Below, one piece after another: positions 36,866-48,616 of a DNA stretch of 64,000 bases. The first letter of the stretch is position 1; the number at the start of each line of letters is the position of its first letter. The translations under genes were made by a program, and so were the position numbers. Origin of the DNA: Eucommia ulmoides (lineage: Eukaryota; Streptophyta; Magnoliopsida; Garryales; Eucommiaceae); the NCBI GenBank assembly GCA_016647705.1, contig CM028334.1, positions 5,995,046-6,059,045 on the forward strand, written 5' to 3'. The notes beneath the pieces are model-generated. The model was not told the origin of the DNA. It did not search any database and was given only the letters and a program-made list of their open reading frames with translations.

Positions 36866-39407
36866 TGTAAGACCTCGATTGTACCCTTTACGTCATTTTT
36901 GTGGTATTTTAAAGTAATTGTGAAAATTCGAGGTGAAATTAGGACAATTCAAAAATTCAAATAGAAAGTCTAGGGGTCAAATTGAAAATATAAGAAACAG
37001 TAAATCCCAATTTAGGGAGGTAACTGACATGTAACTTGTAAATGAAACTTTCAGGGGGTAAAATTGAAAATCTTAGAAACTTTTAAAAACTGAAAAGGGT
37101 TAAAATCAAGGTTTCAGGGAAGCTGGGGGAGGAAAGAGCAATTAACAGGAAAAAAAAAAGTTATTATGTTGTACACCCACGTAAACCGGCGGTCGGAGCA
37201 GCTGGCCGGCAGAGAGGTGGAGAGGAAGAATGACGTGGCACGCTTGGAGTAAACTAACCCACTAAAATCATGCATGTGAGGGGATTAAGGAACTTATGAT
37301 CGAGGGTCGGGAATCCACCTAGAAAATGAGAGGAAAATCTAGAGAGAGAGAGAGTTCGGTCGGCGCTCCGATCGTCGCCGGAGGGGGTGTAGCCGTTCGG
37401 GCCGGTGGTGTGCGTTGCTGCCGGAGTGGGTGTACGAGAGTTCTTCGGTATGGAGATGATCGGGCGGGTGTGTGTATGTGTGTCTCACGTGGGTGCGCCG
37501 TTCCGATCGCCGACGATCGCGTGTGTGGGTGGGCTGTCCGTTCATCGAGAATGCATGTGTGTTGTCTATCGTTTAGCCGCTGTTCAGCCGGAGGATGCAT
37601 GTACATTCTGTTCACCGGCAGTGCGTCGTTCATCTATCGTGGGTACTCCGTGCGGTTCGGCAGGCGATAACATGCCTGGGTGTGGGTCGCTGTTTGTCTG
37701 GTGGCGTGGGCGGCCATCGGCCGTCGACCATCGGTGACGGTGGGCGTGGGTGAATACTGCCTTGCGGACGTGTGGTGTGTGGCTGGCTGGTGGACGTTCA
37801 AAACAACAAACAGGGACGGGAAGTAGAAACAGGAAACGGGGAAAAAAAAAAAAAAAAAAAGAGGAAAAAAAAAAAAGAAAAAAGAAAGGGGAATTTGCAA
37901 AAACCACCCCAGGGAAACCTAAAACTGATCACGAGATCGCCAAACGTTTCGAAAACAGGTGAAACTTCAATCGATTACTAATTCTCGTTAAATTAAATTT
38001 CAGTTAGTGTTACAAATCCAAAAATTATAATAATTTCGTGGCGCTTAATTAATTTTAAGTACGTGGTACATAGAATTAACAGCGATTCAGAATATAGGAT
38101 CCGCATTGCATGATTAGGATGTTTTGGGTAAGATATTAATTTAGAATCTGTCACTATTAGGTTCGCAGGCACTAGAGTCCAGATAAAGTGCGGTCAGTGT
38201 CAGTTTTGCAAAATCGATATCGAGGTGAGTGTACTGTCTTCTTGCTAAATTATTTTTGTATATATATATGATGAAATGTGGGTTTACTTGAACCGTACGA
38301 TTTTATAAAATTATATGGATCAAGCAAGAGGTGGGTGAATTGGTAAATTGAATTTTCGAAAGATTTCGGTAATTTTCGAAATGAAATTGAAAATGATTTT
38401 TTGTTGGATTTTGGGTGAAATTAGACAGGGTTTTTAAAAGAGAATAGAAAACATCTATTTTCTAGAAATGCCTGGTTTTCTAAAAATAAAGGATGGAGAA
38501 ATGGTTTTGATAAAATCAGACGTTTTCTTTAAAAGAAAGTGCGAAATATGATTCTTGAATTTAAAAGTGGGTTTTGAAGGAAAGTGGTAGGTGTGGTGAT
38601 TTGACAATGTTGAGTAGATAATATTTATTAAATTGTGTTTCGATGAGGCTGTATTTGATTTTGACGATGCCATGGTTGTTCTCCCTGTAAGGGGTGTGGG
38701 TTATATTTCTTCCCGTAAGGGGTGTGGATTACATTTCTCCCCGTAAGGGGTGTGGATTATATTTCTCCCCAAAAAGGGGTGTGGATATTTCGTAGGAAGG
38801 CATTCCTATGAATATTACGGTACCGTTGCAACTCCCGATCGTGAGATTAAAACGATCACTAGGGCTGGCCAGTGTGTGTGTGTGTTGGAGGTGTGTGTTT
38901 GAGATTGGTGCTTGAGATGTGGTGTTTTACGTATATTGGTTGATTTGATGTTATTGATTATGATGTTTGGTAGGATTTTGGTACTAGATGGATTTGGGTA
39001 GAATTTATCTATATTGCTTTATTTTCATTGCTTATATATTTATGCTTGATCCATACTAAATTGTGAAAATATTTAGAACGTATTAATATTTTAAAAATAT
39101 TTTACTAAGAAGACAGTACACTCGCAGGTATAACAGGTAGGAATCGGTCCCCTACTGGCACTAGGTAGAACTACGTGATGAAGTCATATAGGCGATTGAG
39201 AGAAGCTGTCAAAGGCAAACCTATAAAAGGTTCCTGGATAAATACTTTTAGTTAATCAAATATTGGGACGGGTGTGTCCCCCATAGTAGGTGTTTGTATT
39301 ATACAGTAGGTGTATATTATCATTGATATGCAGATTTGGGTATTGGTGATGTCATATTGTAGTCACGCCCGCCTCGGGATGACGAGTGTCCGGGACGGGT
39401 TGTGACA
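36866..39407 (-). mobile_element. Solo LTR 3 (same family, inverted)
   Basis: 2542 bp, plus-strand ends TGTAAGACCTCG and GGGACGGGTTGTGACA, the reverse complement of the sister copies. Perfect duplication CCAAC at 36861-36865 and 39408-39412. Inverted pair at 38227-38243 and 39107-39123; conserved box at 38791-38859. Confidence 0.85.
38674..38785 (-). repeat. ~28-bp tandem repeat, 4 units, in solo LTR 3
   Basis: Plus-strand unit cgtaaggggtgtggattata followed by tttctccc. It lies next to the conserved box, on the same side (LTR orientation) as in the other copies. Confidence 0.9.
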
Positions 39408-39412
39408 CCAAC

Positions 39413-40290
39413 TGTCGGTGTCGGATTCTCGCCGGAGAAGATGGTGTAGGGAAGAATAAAGGGGGGAGCAAAGTGTACCAAACGCAGCGTTACTATCAAC
39501 TCTTTTGGTTAGTTTCGTGAGGCATGACTGGTGAAAAATATTACCATCCTCACAAAAAGCGGACTGTAAAGAGATAAGCCAAAACATACCTAGGTTGTGG
39601 AGGTGAGAAAACCATATCTTTATTTTAAAAAATATAAAGAAATAAATTGGTCGAGAGAGAAAACCTATCACACACGCACAAAATGAGAGAGAGGGTGGGG
39701 TTGCAACCCATTACTCTACACAGCTGCAATCCATAGAAAATGATAGAACAATAGCCTTTCTAAAAAAGTGAACACAATATACATAAACCATTAAACCCCA
39801 AAAGCAAAAACAATATTTGCCTAGAGGCCAACCCCACCTCACCCCACCTTTTTCTTCTCATGCTTTTTTTTTTTTACCCATTGTGCCTAAAAAGACAACC
39901 ATTTGCCTCAACCCCCAATAATCAAATATCCCCATCATTACCACAGTCACAAAACTCATCATGGTTTTTTCCTTCATTTGCATCATGCTTAATTCCCACC
40001 CTTTTCTTCTCACCATTTCTTTACCTATTGTGCCTAAAAAGACTTCAACCATTTGCTCAACCCCCAAAAATCAAATATCCTCATCATTAGCAGTCGCAAA
40101 ACTCATCATGGTTTTTGTTTGTAAAAATCAGCACAAAAATCATATTTTAAAGCATATAATCAAAAAACCATTTCAGTAAGTTAAAATCAAACATACCCAC
40201 AAACATTTTAAACTGAAATTATCAAAATGAAAAAGCTTACCTTTATGAAATTGAGTCGTTTCCTTAAAAACATTTCACTGAACCTGAAAG
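39413..40290. other. Helitron A interior without a recognised gene
   Basis: No domain recognised. Around 39880-40110 an imperfect duplication is seen (tgtgcctaaaaagac and caaatatcc blocks twice). Confidence 0.4.
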
Positions 40291-42891
40291 TCCTATGGAC
40301 CAAAGATGAATATGGGTGATATGTGAAGGTCTTGCATGTGTCTTGGCTGCTGAAACTCGAAAAATACAATTGGTGATATTTTTATTGTTTTTATACGGAT
40401 CAAACATGCACGATTATACAAGAACATTAAAACAAAAATGGAGCACAAAAGCAGATAACATGAAAACTGTAACCGACGGCGACTCAGTTTTGTGCAACGG
40501 CAGAGGAAGATGACAGTGGAGGTATAAACGACTCTCGACATTTGGGGGATTATATATAGAGAGATTGAAGTGAGAGGAAGGTATTTAGGGAAAGATAATT
40601 GCTTGAGAATTAGGGAGGGGATTATGGAATTAGGAATCGAAATTTGGGGAATTAGGGCTTGATTGGAATGGTATAACCGAGAGAGAAAGAGAGGCAAAAG
40701 GTTTCCATTCCAACCGATTCCCCAAATCGAGGTGGCGACCCTAAATCAACCAGCAACCCTAAATGTTCTACTTCTTGCTTCCATAGATAGATCGAGTGAG
40801 AGAGAATGTATGCTTCCTACTTCCATAGATAAATCAAATAAGAGAGAAGGGCATACATGTTTCTATAGATAGATCGAGTGAGGGAGAAGAAATTGGAGAG
40901 AATAAGAAACTGTTTCCCCAAATCGAGCTAGTAAGAGGGATGTACGTCCATAGATAGATCGATTGAGAGAGAAGGAATTGGAGAGAGGAAAGTTGAGAAA
41001 AATAGGAAAGAGAAGTCTCTTCGTCATCGTCATTGTTAGGAAAGAGACTAATATTAACCTAGCCAATATTAGTTAATATTAAGCCTAATTATTTTAAGTA
41101 ATAATTTATTAGTAAACCGAAAATTGGGAATATATGGAAACAATTCAAAGGTTAATTAATTAAATTAATTTTTTGATTAAGGAAAATTGAGTTAATCTTG
41201 TACCCAAAATTGAGAATTTTTTTTATGTTTGTCCTAGTCAGTAAATTTGTTTGTCATAGTCAGTAAATCTGTTTATCCTAGTCAGCAATTTTATTTGTCA
41301 TAATCATATTTTTTTTGTCTTACTCATAAATTTGCCCTAGTCAGCAAAAAATGTGTCCTGTTTTATATAATAGACTGGCGTATAACACGTGCCTTAAGGC
41401 ACTTGCGTAAAAAAATATTAAATCTAAAAAAAGAATTGACATTGTCACGACCCGCCCCGGACACCTGTCATACCAGGACCGGCGTGACGACAACATGACA
41501 TCACCTATCACATTTGGATCTTCTATTACATTACAAATTTTCAATAAGTTACTATACAATTCATTATACAACATATACATAATCTTTCTCTTTCACATTG
41601 TTCCTCTCTGATAGCTCAACTCAAAATATTTGCAGATGACTCTACCTAATGCCAATAGGGGACCGTCCCCTAAAGGATTCACCTGCGAGTGTACTGCCTT
41701 CTTAGTAAAAATCCATTTTTAACATAGCAACAATACATTTCATAAAATCCAACATTTAAGTGGATCAAGCGTAAATAAATATAAACACCACACAGAGTTG
41801 GTAAAAACTCTAGTATCAAATAAGCAAATGAAAGTAAAGCAGTATAATTCAGTTTCCAAACACCAAATCAATAATAAGTCACCCAGTATATATATAAAAC
41901 ACCCTAACTCAAACACACATCTCAATCCCATACCCACCGGCTAAGCCATAGTGATCGTTTTAACCTCACGATCGGGAGTTGCAAAGGTACCGTAACTATC
42001 CATAGGATATGCCTTCCTAGCGGACCTAACTGCGCAGATCACCGCCAACCGGACATCTCCGGAGGCCAATAATATAAATCACCACATAATCAGTATCCAT
42101 CATAAATCACCACCCGCCGGACCACCCTCCGGACAGGACATCATAAACTATGGCATAGTCTATTCAATACTATCATCACCCCATCACAAATAATTATCCG
42201 TCTGCTGGACCACCCTCCGGATAAACCATAATATAAATCATCACCTCATCAATATCGTCAAAATCACCATTGTCCATCTCTTTTTAACAAAACCCACTTT
42301 TAATTTAAAAATCATGTTTTTCCCACCTTTTATTAAAACCACCAAATCCAACAGATTATTTATAAAGTCTTTCTTTTTAAACCCAAACATTTAAGTGGAA
42401 ATCCATTTTACCAACTCACCCATAACTGGCTTACTCCATATCATTTATAAAAGCAAACACAGATTTCATCATATGTGTATTTAAAAACAGTTTGGCAAGA
42501 AGACAGTACACTCACCTGATATCCGCTTTCGTAAACTTTAACCGACTATCCCCTATCCGAACTCCGGTGCCTGCGAACCTAACGATGACAGGGCCTAAAT
42601 TAATACTTTTGTATAAAACAAACTAATCACGCCATGAAATCCTAATTTCCTTAATTTCCTATTTCCCATCTTTTATTACGAAATATAACTATTCAACTAG
42701 TATCGTTTCGTTACAGTTTACTATTTATAAACTCTGTTCTTATAAACAATCTCAAGATTTATTATTTTCATTTAATTACTCTAAGGTTAGAAAACTAAAT
42801 TTAGAATTCACAAAATAAATTAGAAATGTTACCCGTTCCGAGCCGATCGTGGATTTTCCTAAAATTCCATGTATTTCTGATTCTGCTCCTC

Positions 42892-43115
42892 ACCGCCTAA
42901 GCGACGTCCCACCGCCTAGGCGAACGAGTGACTGCTTCTCCCATTCTCTCAACTGCACTCTGCATTTTCACCGCCTGGGCGAAAATCCACCGCTTAGGCG
43001 ACCGAGCTCCTTTACAGTTTCTGAGTTTCATACTGACGACCTACCGCCTAGGCGAGAAACTTCCGCCTAGGCAAACTTTCTCTCACTCTGACACTGATCT
43101 TCCACCGTCTAAGCG
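42892..43115 (+). repeat. Seven dispersed CCGCCTAGGCG palindromes in solo LTR 4
   Basis: Copies (exact or one or two changes) begin near 42893, 42912, 42971, 42990, 43044, 43063 and 43105. The core CGCCTAGGCG is a perfect 10-bp palindrome. Spacing is irregular. Not seen in the other three LTRs. Confidence 0.85.
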
Positions 43116-43813
43116 GATACTCCTCCTCCCTTCTACTTTGTTTGAGATCTCAGTCACCTCTCTCCTTCTCTTCTCACCATCGACATCACACCCACACAAT
43201 ACAATACACCCAAACCTTACAACCACACTCCCATAGCATATACAACACACACAAACCCACACAATCGCCGGCCACCGAACACTCACCACGAACCCACTTT
43301 CACTTCTCTCTCTTATTTGTTTTCCAACAACACACACACACACACACATTCCGTCGCACGTACAGACGAATAGACACAAGCACACAGTCACACAATGCAT
43401 ACATTCACACTGTCAACGAGCCACAACGAGTACACCTACACACCGTCACACGCCCAGCCGGTCGACGCTCTCTCTCTCACTAACTCCGACAGTCACCACC
43501 ACCAATTACTCATACACAACCAACACCCACCAACCAAACAACCAGCCAACGACCGACCACCACCCACATCTGGAACAAAAATAAAACGGAAACAGACATG
43601 GAACGGAAGCAGAAACAGAACGGAAACAGTAACAAGTAACACATACACGCACCCACTTACCGGCGACGAGGTATACACACCGCAAGCCCACACACGCCGA
43701 TGGAACATGCAAACCCACCGCCGGTGACCCTTCTCTCTCTCATTTCTCTTCCTTCCTTCTCTTCTTTTCGCTTTCTTCGGTTCCGGACCCTTCTTCTCAT
43801 TTTTTCTTCGCGC

Positions 43814-43889
<76 letters not shown>

Positions 43890-43946
43890 TTGAGCTCATT
43901 CGGCTGGACAAGGGCCATACCTCCCCATCAAATCACCTACTCCCAT

Positions 43947-43990
<44 letters not shown>
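43814..43990. repeat. TA and CT microsatellites in solo LTR 4
   Basis: (TA)n at 43814-43887 and (CT)n/(TA)n at about 43949-43991. Source of spurious IYIYIY frames. Confidence 0.9.
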
Positions 43991-43992
<2 letters not shown>

Positions 43993-44207
43993 AAGATATT
44001 TTTATAATATCACACAAACCTCCCCTTATTATGTTGTAGTAGCAATTAAACCCAAATCTATGTTTTAATGTTTATAAAAATTTTCCATACACCCTCCTAA
44101 AATTTTAATTCATAAAATAATTATCGAAATCTACCCCAGTATTTTTGAAATATTTAAAAATGCGGCTTAAATTTTATATAGGTCAAAAGTCGGGGTCTTA
44201 CAGACAT

Positions 44208-46139
44208 AACATTTCATACCTGTTTTATTAAAATATCAGCAAAAAATTAACATTTAAATACTATCTTCAACTAACAATTTATATTACAAATACAATATAA
44301 TCAATATTAATAACATAGATATTCGTCTATTCAAATAATACCACAATTAAGTCTAAGTTAAACCAAAACAAATCAAAAAATACTTACTGTCTATCTAAAT
44401 TCCACTATTTCAACGATACATTTCGTATATGCAACTAAAAAATTAATAATTCAAAAATAAAAGCATAGTTTCAATGGAAATGGTTAAAATAAAAAAATTA
44501 AAATTAAAATAGGAAAGAAACTTGCATTACTTTCTAGTAACTAATTTACAAAAAAATATAGCAAAATTAAAATTACATCTCTGTTAGTAACTTTTAGTCT
44601 ACAGTCTAATACAACAATAGACAAATATTAATGGTTATACAATAAAAAATGAATTTTGCCGATGAATTTCAATGGACCCTTTTGTGAAATTGATTCATGA
44701 ATAATAGACAAAGATCAATTACATTCACTAACTTCTAAAAATATTTTAACAACAACAACCACAATAATTCTAATTTCGAATTGAACAACAAAACCAAACA
44801 CCAAACTATCCCAATTAAATACAATTCTTATTGAGAAATGTCATCTTATGAACATTAATTATATTTGTATATTTCTAAATTTATATAACAAAATTATTCC
44901 ATCAAGAAATTTGGTTAGTGTAAATATATGTACGTTAAAAGTTGGACGTCATAATAACGAAAAAGAATGGGACTATGCTGTGACTGATTGCAAAGTTCAC
45001 CTCTAAGTCATTCTATACGGTAAGCAATATTGGAAAATAGAAGCAGTAAAAAGAAGATTAAGAATATGAAAATGAAGTCAGAACTAACCTGGAAATAGTT
45101 AAATGAACTCTTGCCAACGTCGTTCTCTGGTGCCTGTAAACAAACACAAACTCGGCTCGGCAAGAAAGGCAAAGATAACACCTCTTACCGATTTCATTCT
45201 AAGCAAAACCTTCAAGGTTCAGAAATAGTAACAAGACAGAAACAGAAGCAGGAGCAGGAGCAGAACAGGAACAGTAAAAAAACAAAAAATCTCAAATTTC
45301 AAACAGGAGATGGATGAGTCCCAAAGCCACCCTTAGAAACTTTTATAAGAATACATCTAACTAAACATAATTGAGTATTTATAAATATTATAATTCATTG
45401 GGATGAGTTTCTTAATTTTACAAAAATTGTAGATTCTTAATGTTATAAACATGCATTAACTATAAATTCTTAATGTTATAAACATGCATTCAAGACAAAA
45501 TACAAATAGAACACAACACAATTAACCTAGCACATTAACTTCCAGAGTCATTAGGGTAATTTGTCAAAGAACTCAGACTAATTTGTAGCCTAATTTGAAG
45601 AAACCATTAATTACTCAGCAGGGTAATTAGTCTGAGTCATTTGCCTACAAATTAGTCCAGTTTCTTCAATATTAATGTACTAGGTTAATTTGTAGGCTAA
45701 TGACTCAGACTAATGACCCTGCTGATTTTTTTTCCCACCAGCTTCATTAACTTTATATTTGTTAACATGTGTTTTCACAGGTAATTGTTAGTCATTATTG
45801 ATGTTAATATCAATAATATACGGGTATAACAGAATGTACGATTATACAGAAACATTAAAACAGATAAATAATATATGGGTATGAAGATAAACATAATAAT
45901 ATCATACAGATGTTTATCTCTCAAATGACGACTATACAGATCAAAACGTATTTGTTCTTCCTAGTTATTTTGTATTATACAGTACACTAACCTAGTTATT
46001 TTAGTGTTCTTCCAAAGTTGGACAAAAACATTCATATATCAGTACACATACAGATGTTAATATCAATAATATACGAGTATAACAGAATGTACGATTATAC
46101 AGGAACATTAAAACAGAAACAAAGAACATGAAACAATAA
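44208..46139. other. Helitron B interior without a recognised gene
   Basis: AT-rich. Inverted strings of the type acctagcacattaact and aattagtctgagtcat occur at about 45530-45720 and can fold back; two short direct repeats lie near 45430-45490. No domain recognised. Confidence 0.4.
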
Positions 46140-46683
46140 GGCCCCGTTTGGTAACCGTTTCCATTCCAGAAATTCCCATTCCATTCCCAGATTTTTGAAA
46201 ATTCTGTTTGGGAATAGCGTTTGGTAATTTTTGTTTTCGTTTCCATTTCATTCCCATTTGAGAATTGTGCCCACTTTTTTCTTAAGAAATGAGAAACAAA
46301 AAAAGTTATTTTTCATTATTCTCATTCCATTCCCAAAACACACAGTCACTGTTCACCCGTCGACCAACCACCGTCTGCCGCCACCGCCCATCTCAGGCGA
46401 CCGTCACCAGTCACCGTCCGGTCGGAAACTTTTCAGCCACCTTCCGACCGCCGACCACTGTCACCCACCCGCCACCGTTGTCCGACCATCTCCAGCGCCA
46501 ACGCCATTGCCGTCCGGCTAGTGCCGGAGCCACCGCTGTCCGACCAAAATAGAAGAAAAAAAAAAAAGATTTTAGGATAAAATCGTTACCAAACACGATT
46601 CTACTCCCAAGATGAAAATAAAATTCTTATCCCATCATATCCTACTACTGGAATGAAAACAGAAACAGTTACCAAACGCCACC
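46140..46683. mobile_element. PIF/Harbinger-type MITE in Helitron B
   Basis: 544 bp, ends GGCCCCGTTTGGTAACCG and GTTACCAAACGCCACC, flanked by TAA at 46137-46139 and 46684-46686. Helitron A lacks it at the matching place (40458-40475), giving an empty site. Confidence 0.8.
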
Positions 46684-47429
46684 TAACTGACGGCAACTCA
46701 CCTTTGTACGACGAGCAGAAGCGAATTGCTCGATGGCTGAACGGCGACTCTGCTATGTGCGAGGACAGAGGAAGATGAAGGCGACAGAGGTATAAACAAT
46801 GACTCTCGGCATTTGGGTTAATATATATAGAGAGATTCAGGCGAGAGGAAGGTATTTAGGAAAGAAAATTGCTTGAGAATTAGGGAGGGGATTGTGGAAT
46901 TAAGAATCAAAATTTGGGGAATTAGGGTTTCCATTCCAACCGATTCCCCAAATCGAGCTAGTGACTCACCATAGATAGAAAAGGAAGAAATTGTTTCCCC
47001 AAATCGAGCTAGCGAGAGGAATGGACTTCCATAGATAGATCGAGTAAGAGAGAATGAATTGGAGAGATGAAGAAATTGTCCAAATCGAGCTGGCGAGAGG
47101 GATGAATCGATCGATTGAGCTGGCGAGAGGGATGGACTTCCATAGGTAGATTGAGTGAGAGAGAATGAATTAGAAAGATGAAGAAATTTTCCAAATCGAG
47201 CTGACGAGAGAGATAGATCAAACGACAACGTAAGCGAGAGAGAGGGCGGCAGCGTGAGGGAGAAGGGCATATTAAGGATGAGTTGATTAACTTAATCAAT
47301 ACATCACCAATATTATATTAATTTATTTTTCATTTAACATAACTGAAATTTCCTTTTTACCAAATTTAGTTTCCTAATCAGCATTCTAATTGTCCTAGTT
47401 AGCATTTCGTTTCCTAATCAGTATTTTAA

Positions 47430-47739
47430 TTGTCTTAATCAGCACTTTATTTGTCTTAATTATATTTTGTTTGTCCTAATCAGCAAAAATCGTTATACTT
47501 TATATAATAGATTAATTGTCCTAGTCAGCACTTTATTTGTCCTAGTCATATTTTGTTAATCCTAGTCAGCAAAAATCGTCATGCTTTATATAATAGATTT
47601 TCTAATCAGCATTCTAATTGTCCTAGTCAGCATTTCGTTTCCTAATCAGTATTTTAATTGTCCTAGTCAGCACTTTATTTGTCTTAGTTATATTTTATCT
47701 GTCCTAATCAGCAAAAATCGTCATACTTTATATAATAGA
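47430..47739 (-). repeat. Three stacked Helitron 5' ends
   Basis: tttatataataga (5' end TCTATTATATAAA on the minus strand) ends at 47511, 47597 and 47739. Each is followed inwards by agtatgacgatttttgctga-like sequence. The two outer copies are 142 and 86 bp long. Confidence 0.8.
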
Positions 47740-48616
47740 TATATAATTTATATATATATATAAAAATAAAAAACATGGGGATGGGAATATGCATGGGGCC
47801 AATGGGGATGAGGGGATGGGGGGCTGCCTTGGTGGCAACCCCATACTTCTAAAACCGGCCTTGTGAAGACCGATTTTAGAAAAGAAAAAAAATTGAAACT
47901 GGCCTTGCCAAGGCTAGAAAGACCCATTTAGGGAAATAAGATGAAAATAGACTCATTTTGATAATTTGCTAAGTTTTCAGACACATTAAGGTAAAGAAGT
48001 TGAAGGTAAGGTTTTTGTTGGTTCATTTAGAGAGAGGGGAAAGGGGTGAACCTTAAATCTACATTTAATACCCTAAAAATTTAGATATTTTTTAAATAAT
48101 TTCATTGAGTAAAACGACAAAATTAATCTTATTTTTTGACATAAAATGACCAAAATAGCCATAGTTTAACGTTAACAGTTAAGTTGACCTAATATATTTG
48201 TCAATCGGGTCAATTGGAAACTAAAAATGAAACTTTAGGGGCTAAATTGTCTATTTTTAAATATCGGAATCCAATTGAATACTGACGGTATTTGTGAGAC
48301 CATAAAAATCATTAACCCTTTTAACCCAATGAACATCACCGGTACGTAATTCTATCATTCCTCCTGGTTATCGATAAGCTCAGATTGAGCCCCAAATAAA
48401 TATCCCGTTCCGGATATATTCCATTCCAGAATTCTGGGTGAAATCTCCAGAACCATCACTCTCTCCCCAGAGTCCATAATTCTATCTCTCTCTCTCTTCC
48501 TCCACACAAATTTTCATTGATCGCGAGGGGAACAAGAAGCGCGGAATTTGATTGACGGAAATCAAATCAGTTGTCTGATCGTAATCGGAATCGGAAACCT
48601 AGACTTCTGATTGAAA
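47740..48616. other. Upstream region of ISU1
   Basis: No gene. TA-rich DNA, then a G-rich stretch near 47775-47830, and the ISU1 5' leader with a CT run at about 48480-48500. No sure TATA box. Confidence 0.5.

Larger units (their letters stand above)
32584..41374 (-). mobile_element. Helitron A, non-autonomous, minus orientation, with two solo LTRs inside
   Basis: On the minus strand it starts TCTATTATATAAAA at 41374 and ends near 32584 with hairpin-forming TGCCTTCAGGCA, then GGGTTATACG and TTAG (mutated CTAG). Without solo LTRs 2 and 3 it would be about 3.1 kb. Its 40290-41340 part matches Helitron B at 46080-46139 plus 46690-47510. It has GYCCTAGTCAGCA repeats near the 5' end. No Rep/helicase is seen. 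Confidence 0.65.
41443..44202 (+). mobile_element. Solo LTR 4 (same family)
   Basis: 2760 bp, TGTCACGACCCGCCCCGG to AAGTCGGGGTCTTACA. Perfect duplication GACAT at 41438-41442 and 44203-44207. Inverted pair at 41697-41713 and 42497-42513; conserved box at 41951-42024; irregular ~75-85-bp repeats with ggaccaccctccgga cores at about 42025-42235. Confidence 0.85.
41375..47739 (-). mobile_element. Helitron B, non-autonomous, minus orientation, with solo LTR 4 and a MITE inside
   Basis: The 3' end at 41375 reads on the minus strand: palindrome GTGCCTTAAGGCAC, GTGTTATACGC and CCAG (mutated CTAG). The outermost 5' end TCTATTATATAAAG is at 47739. Without solo LTR 4 and the MITE it is about 3.05 kb, like Helitron A. 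Its 3' end touches the 5' end of Helitron A with no base between. Confidence 0.65.

Noticed and set aside
40293-40697. 134-aa minus-strand frame in Helitron A
   Set aside because: Not kept in the homologous part of Helitron B and has no known domain.
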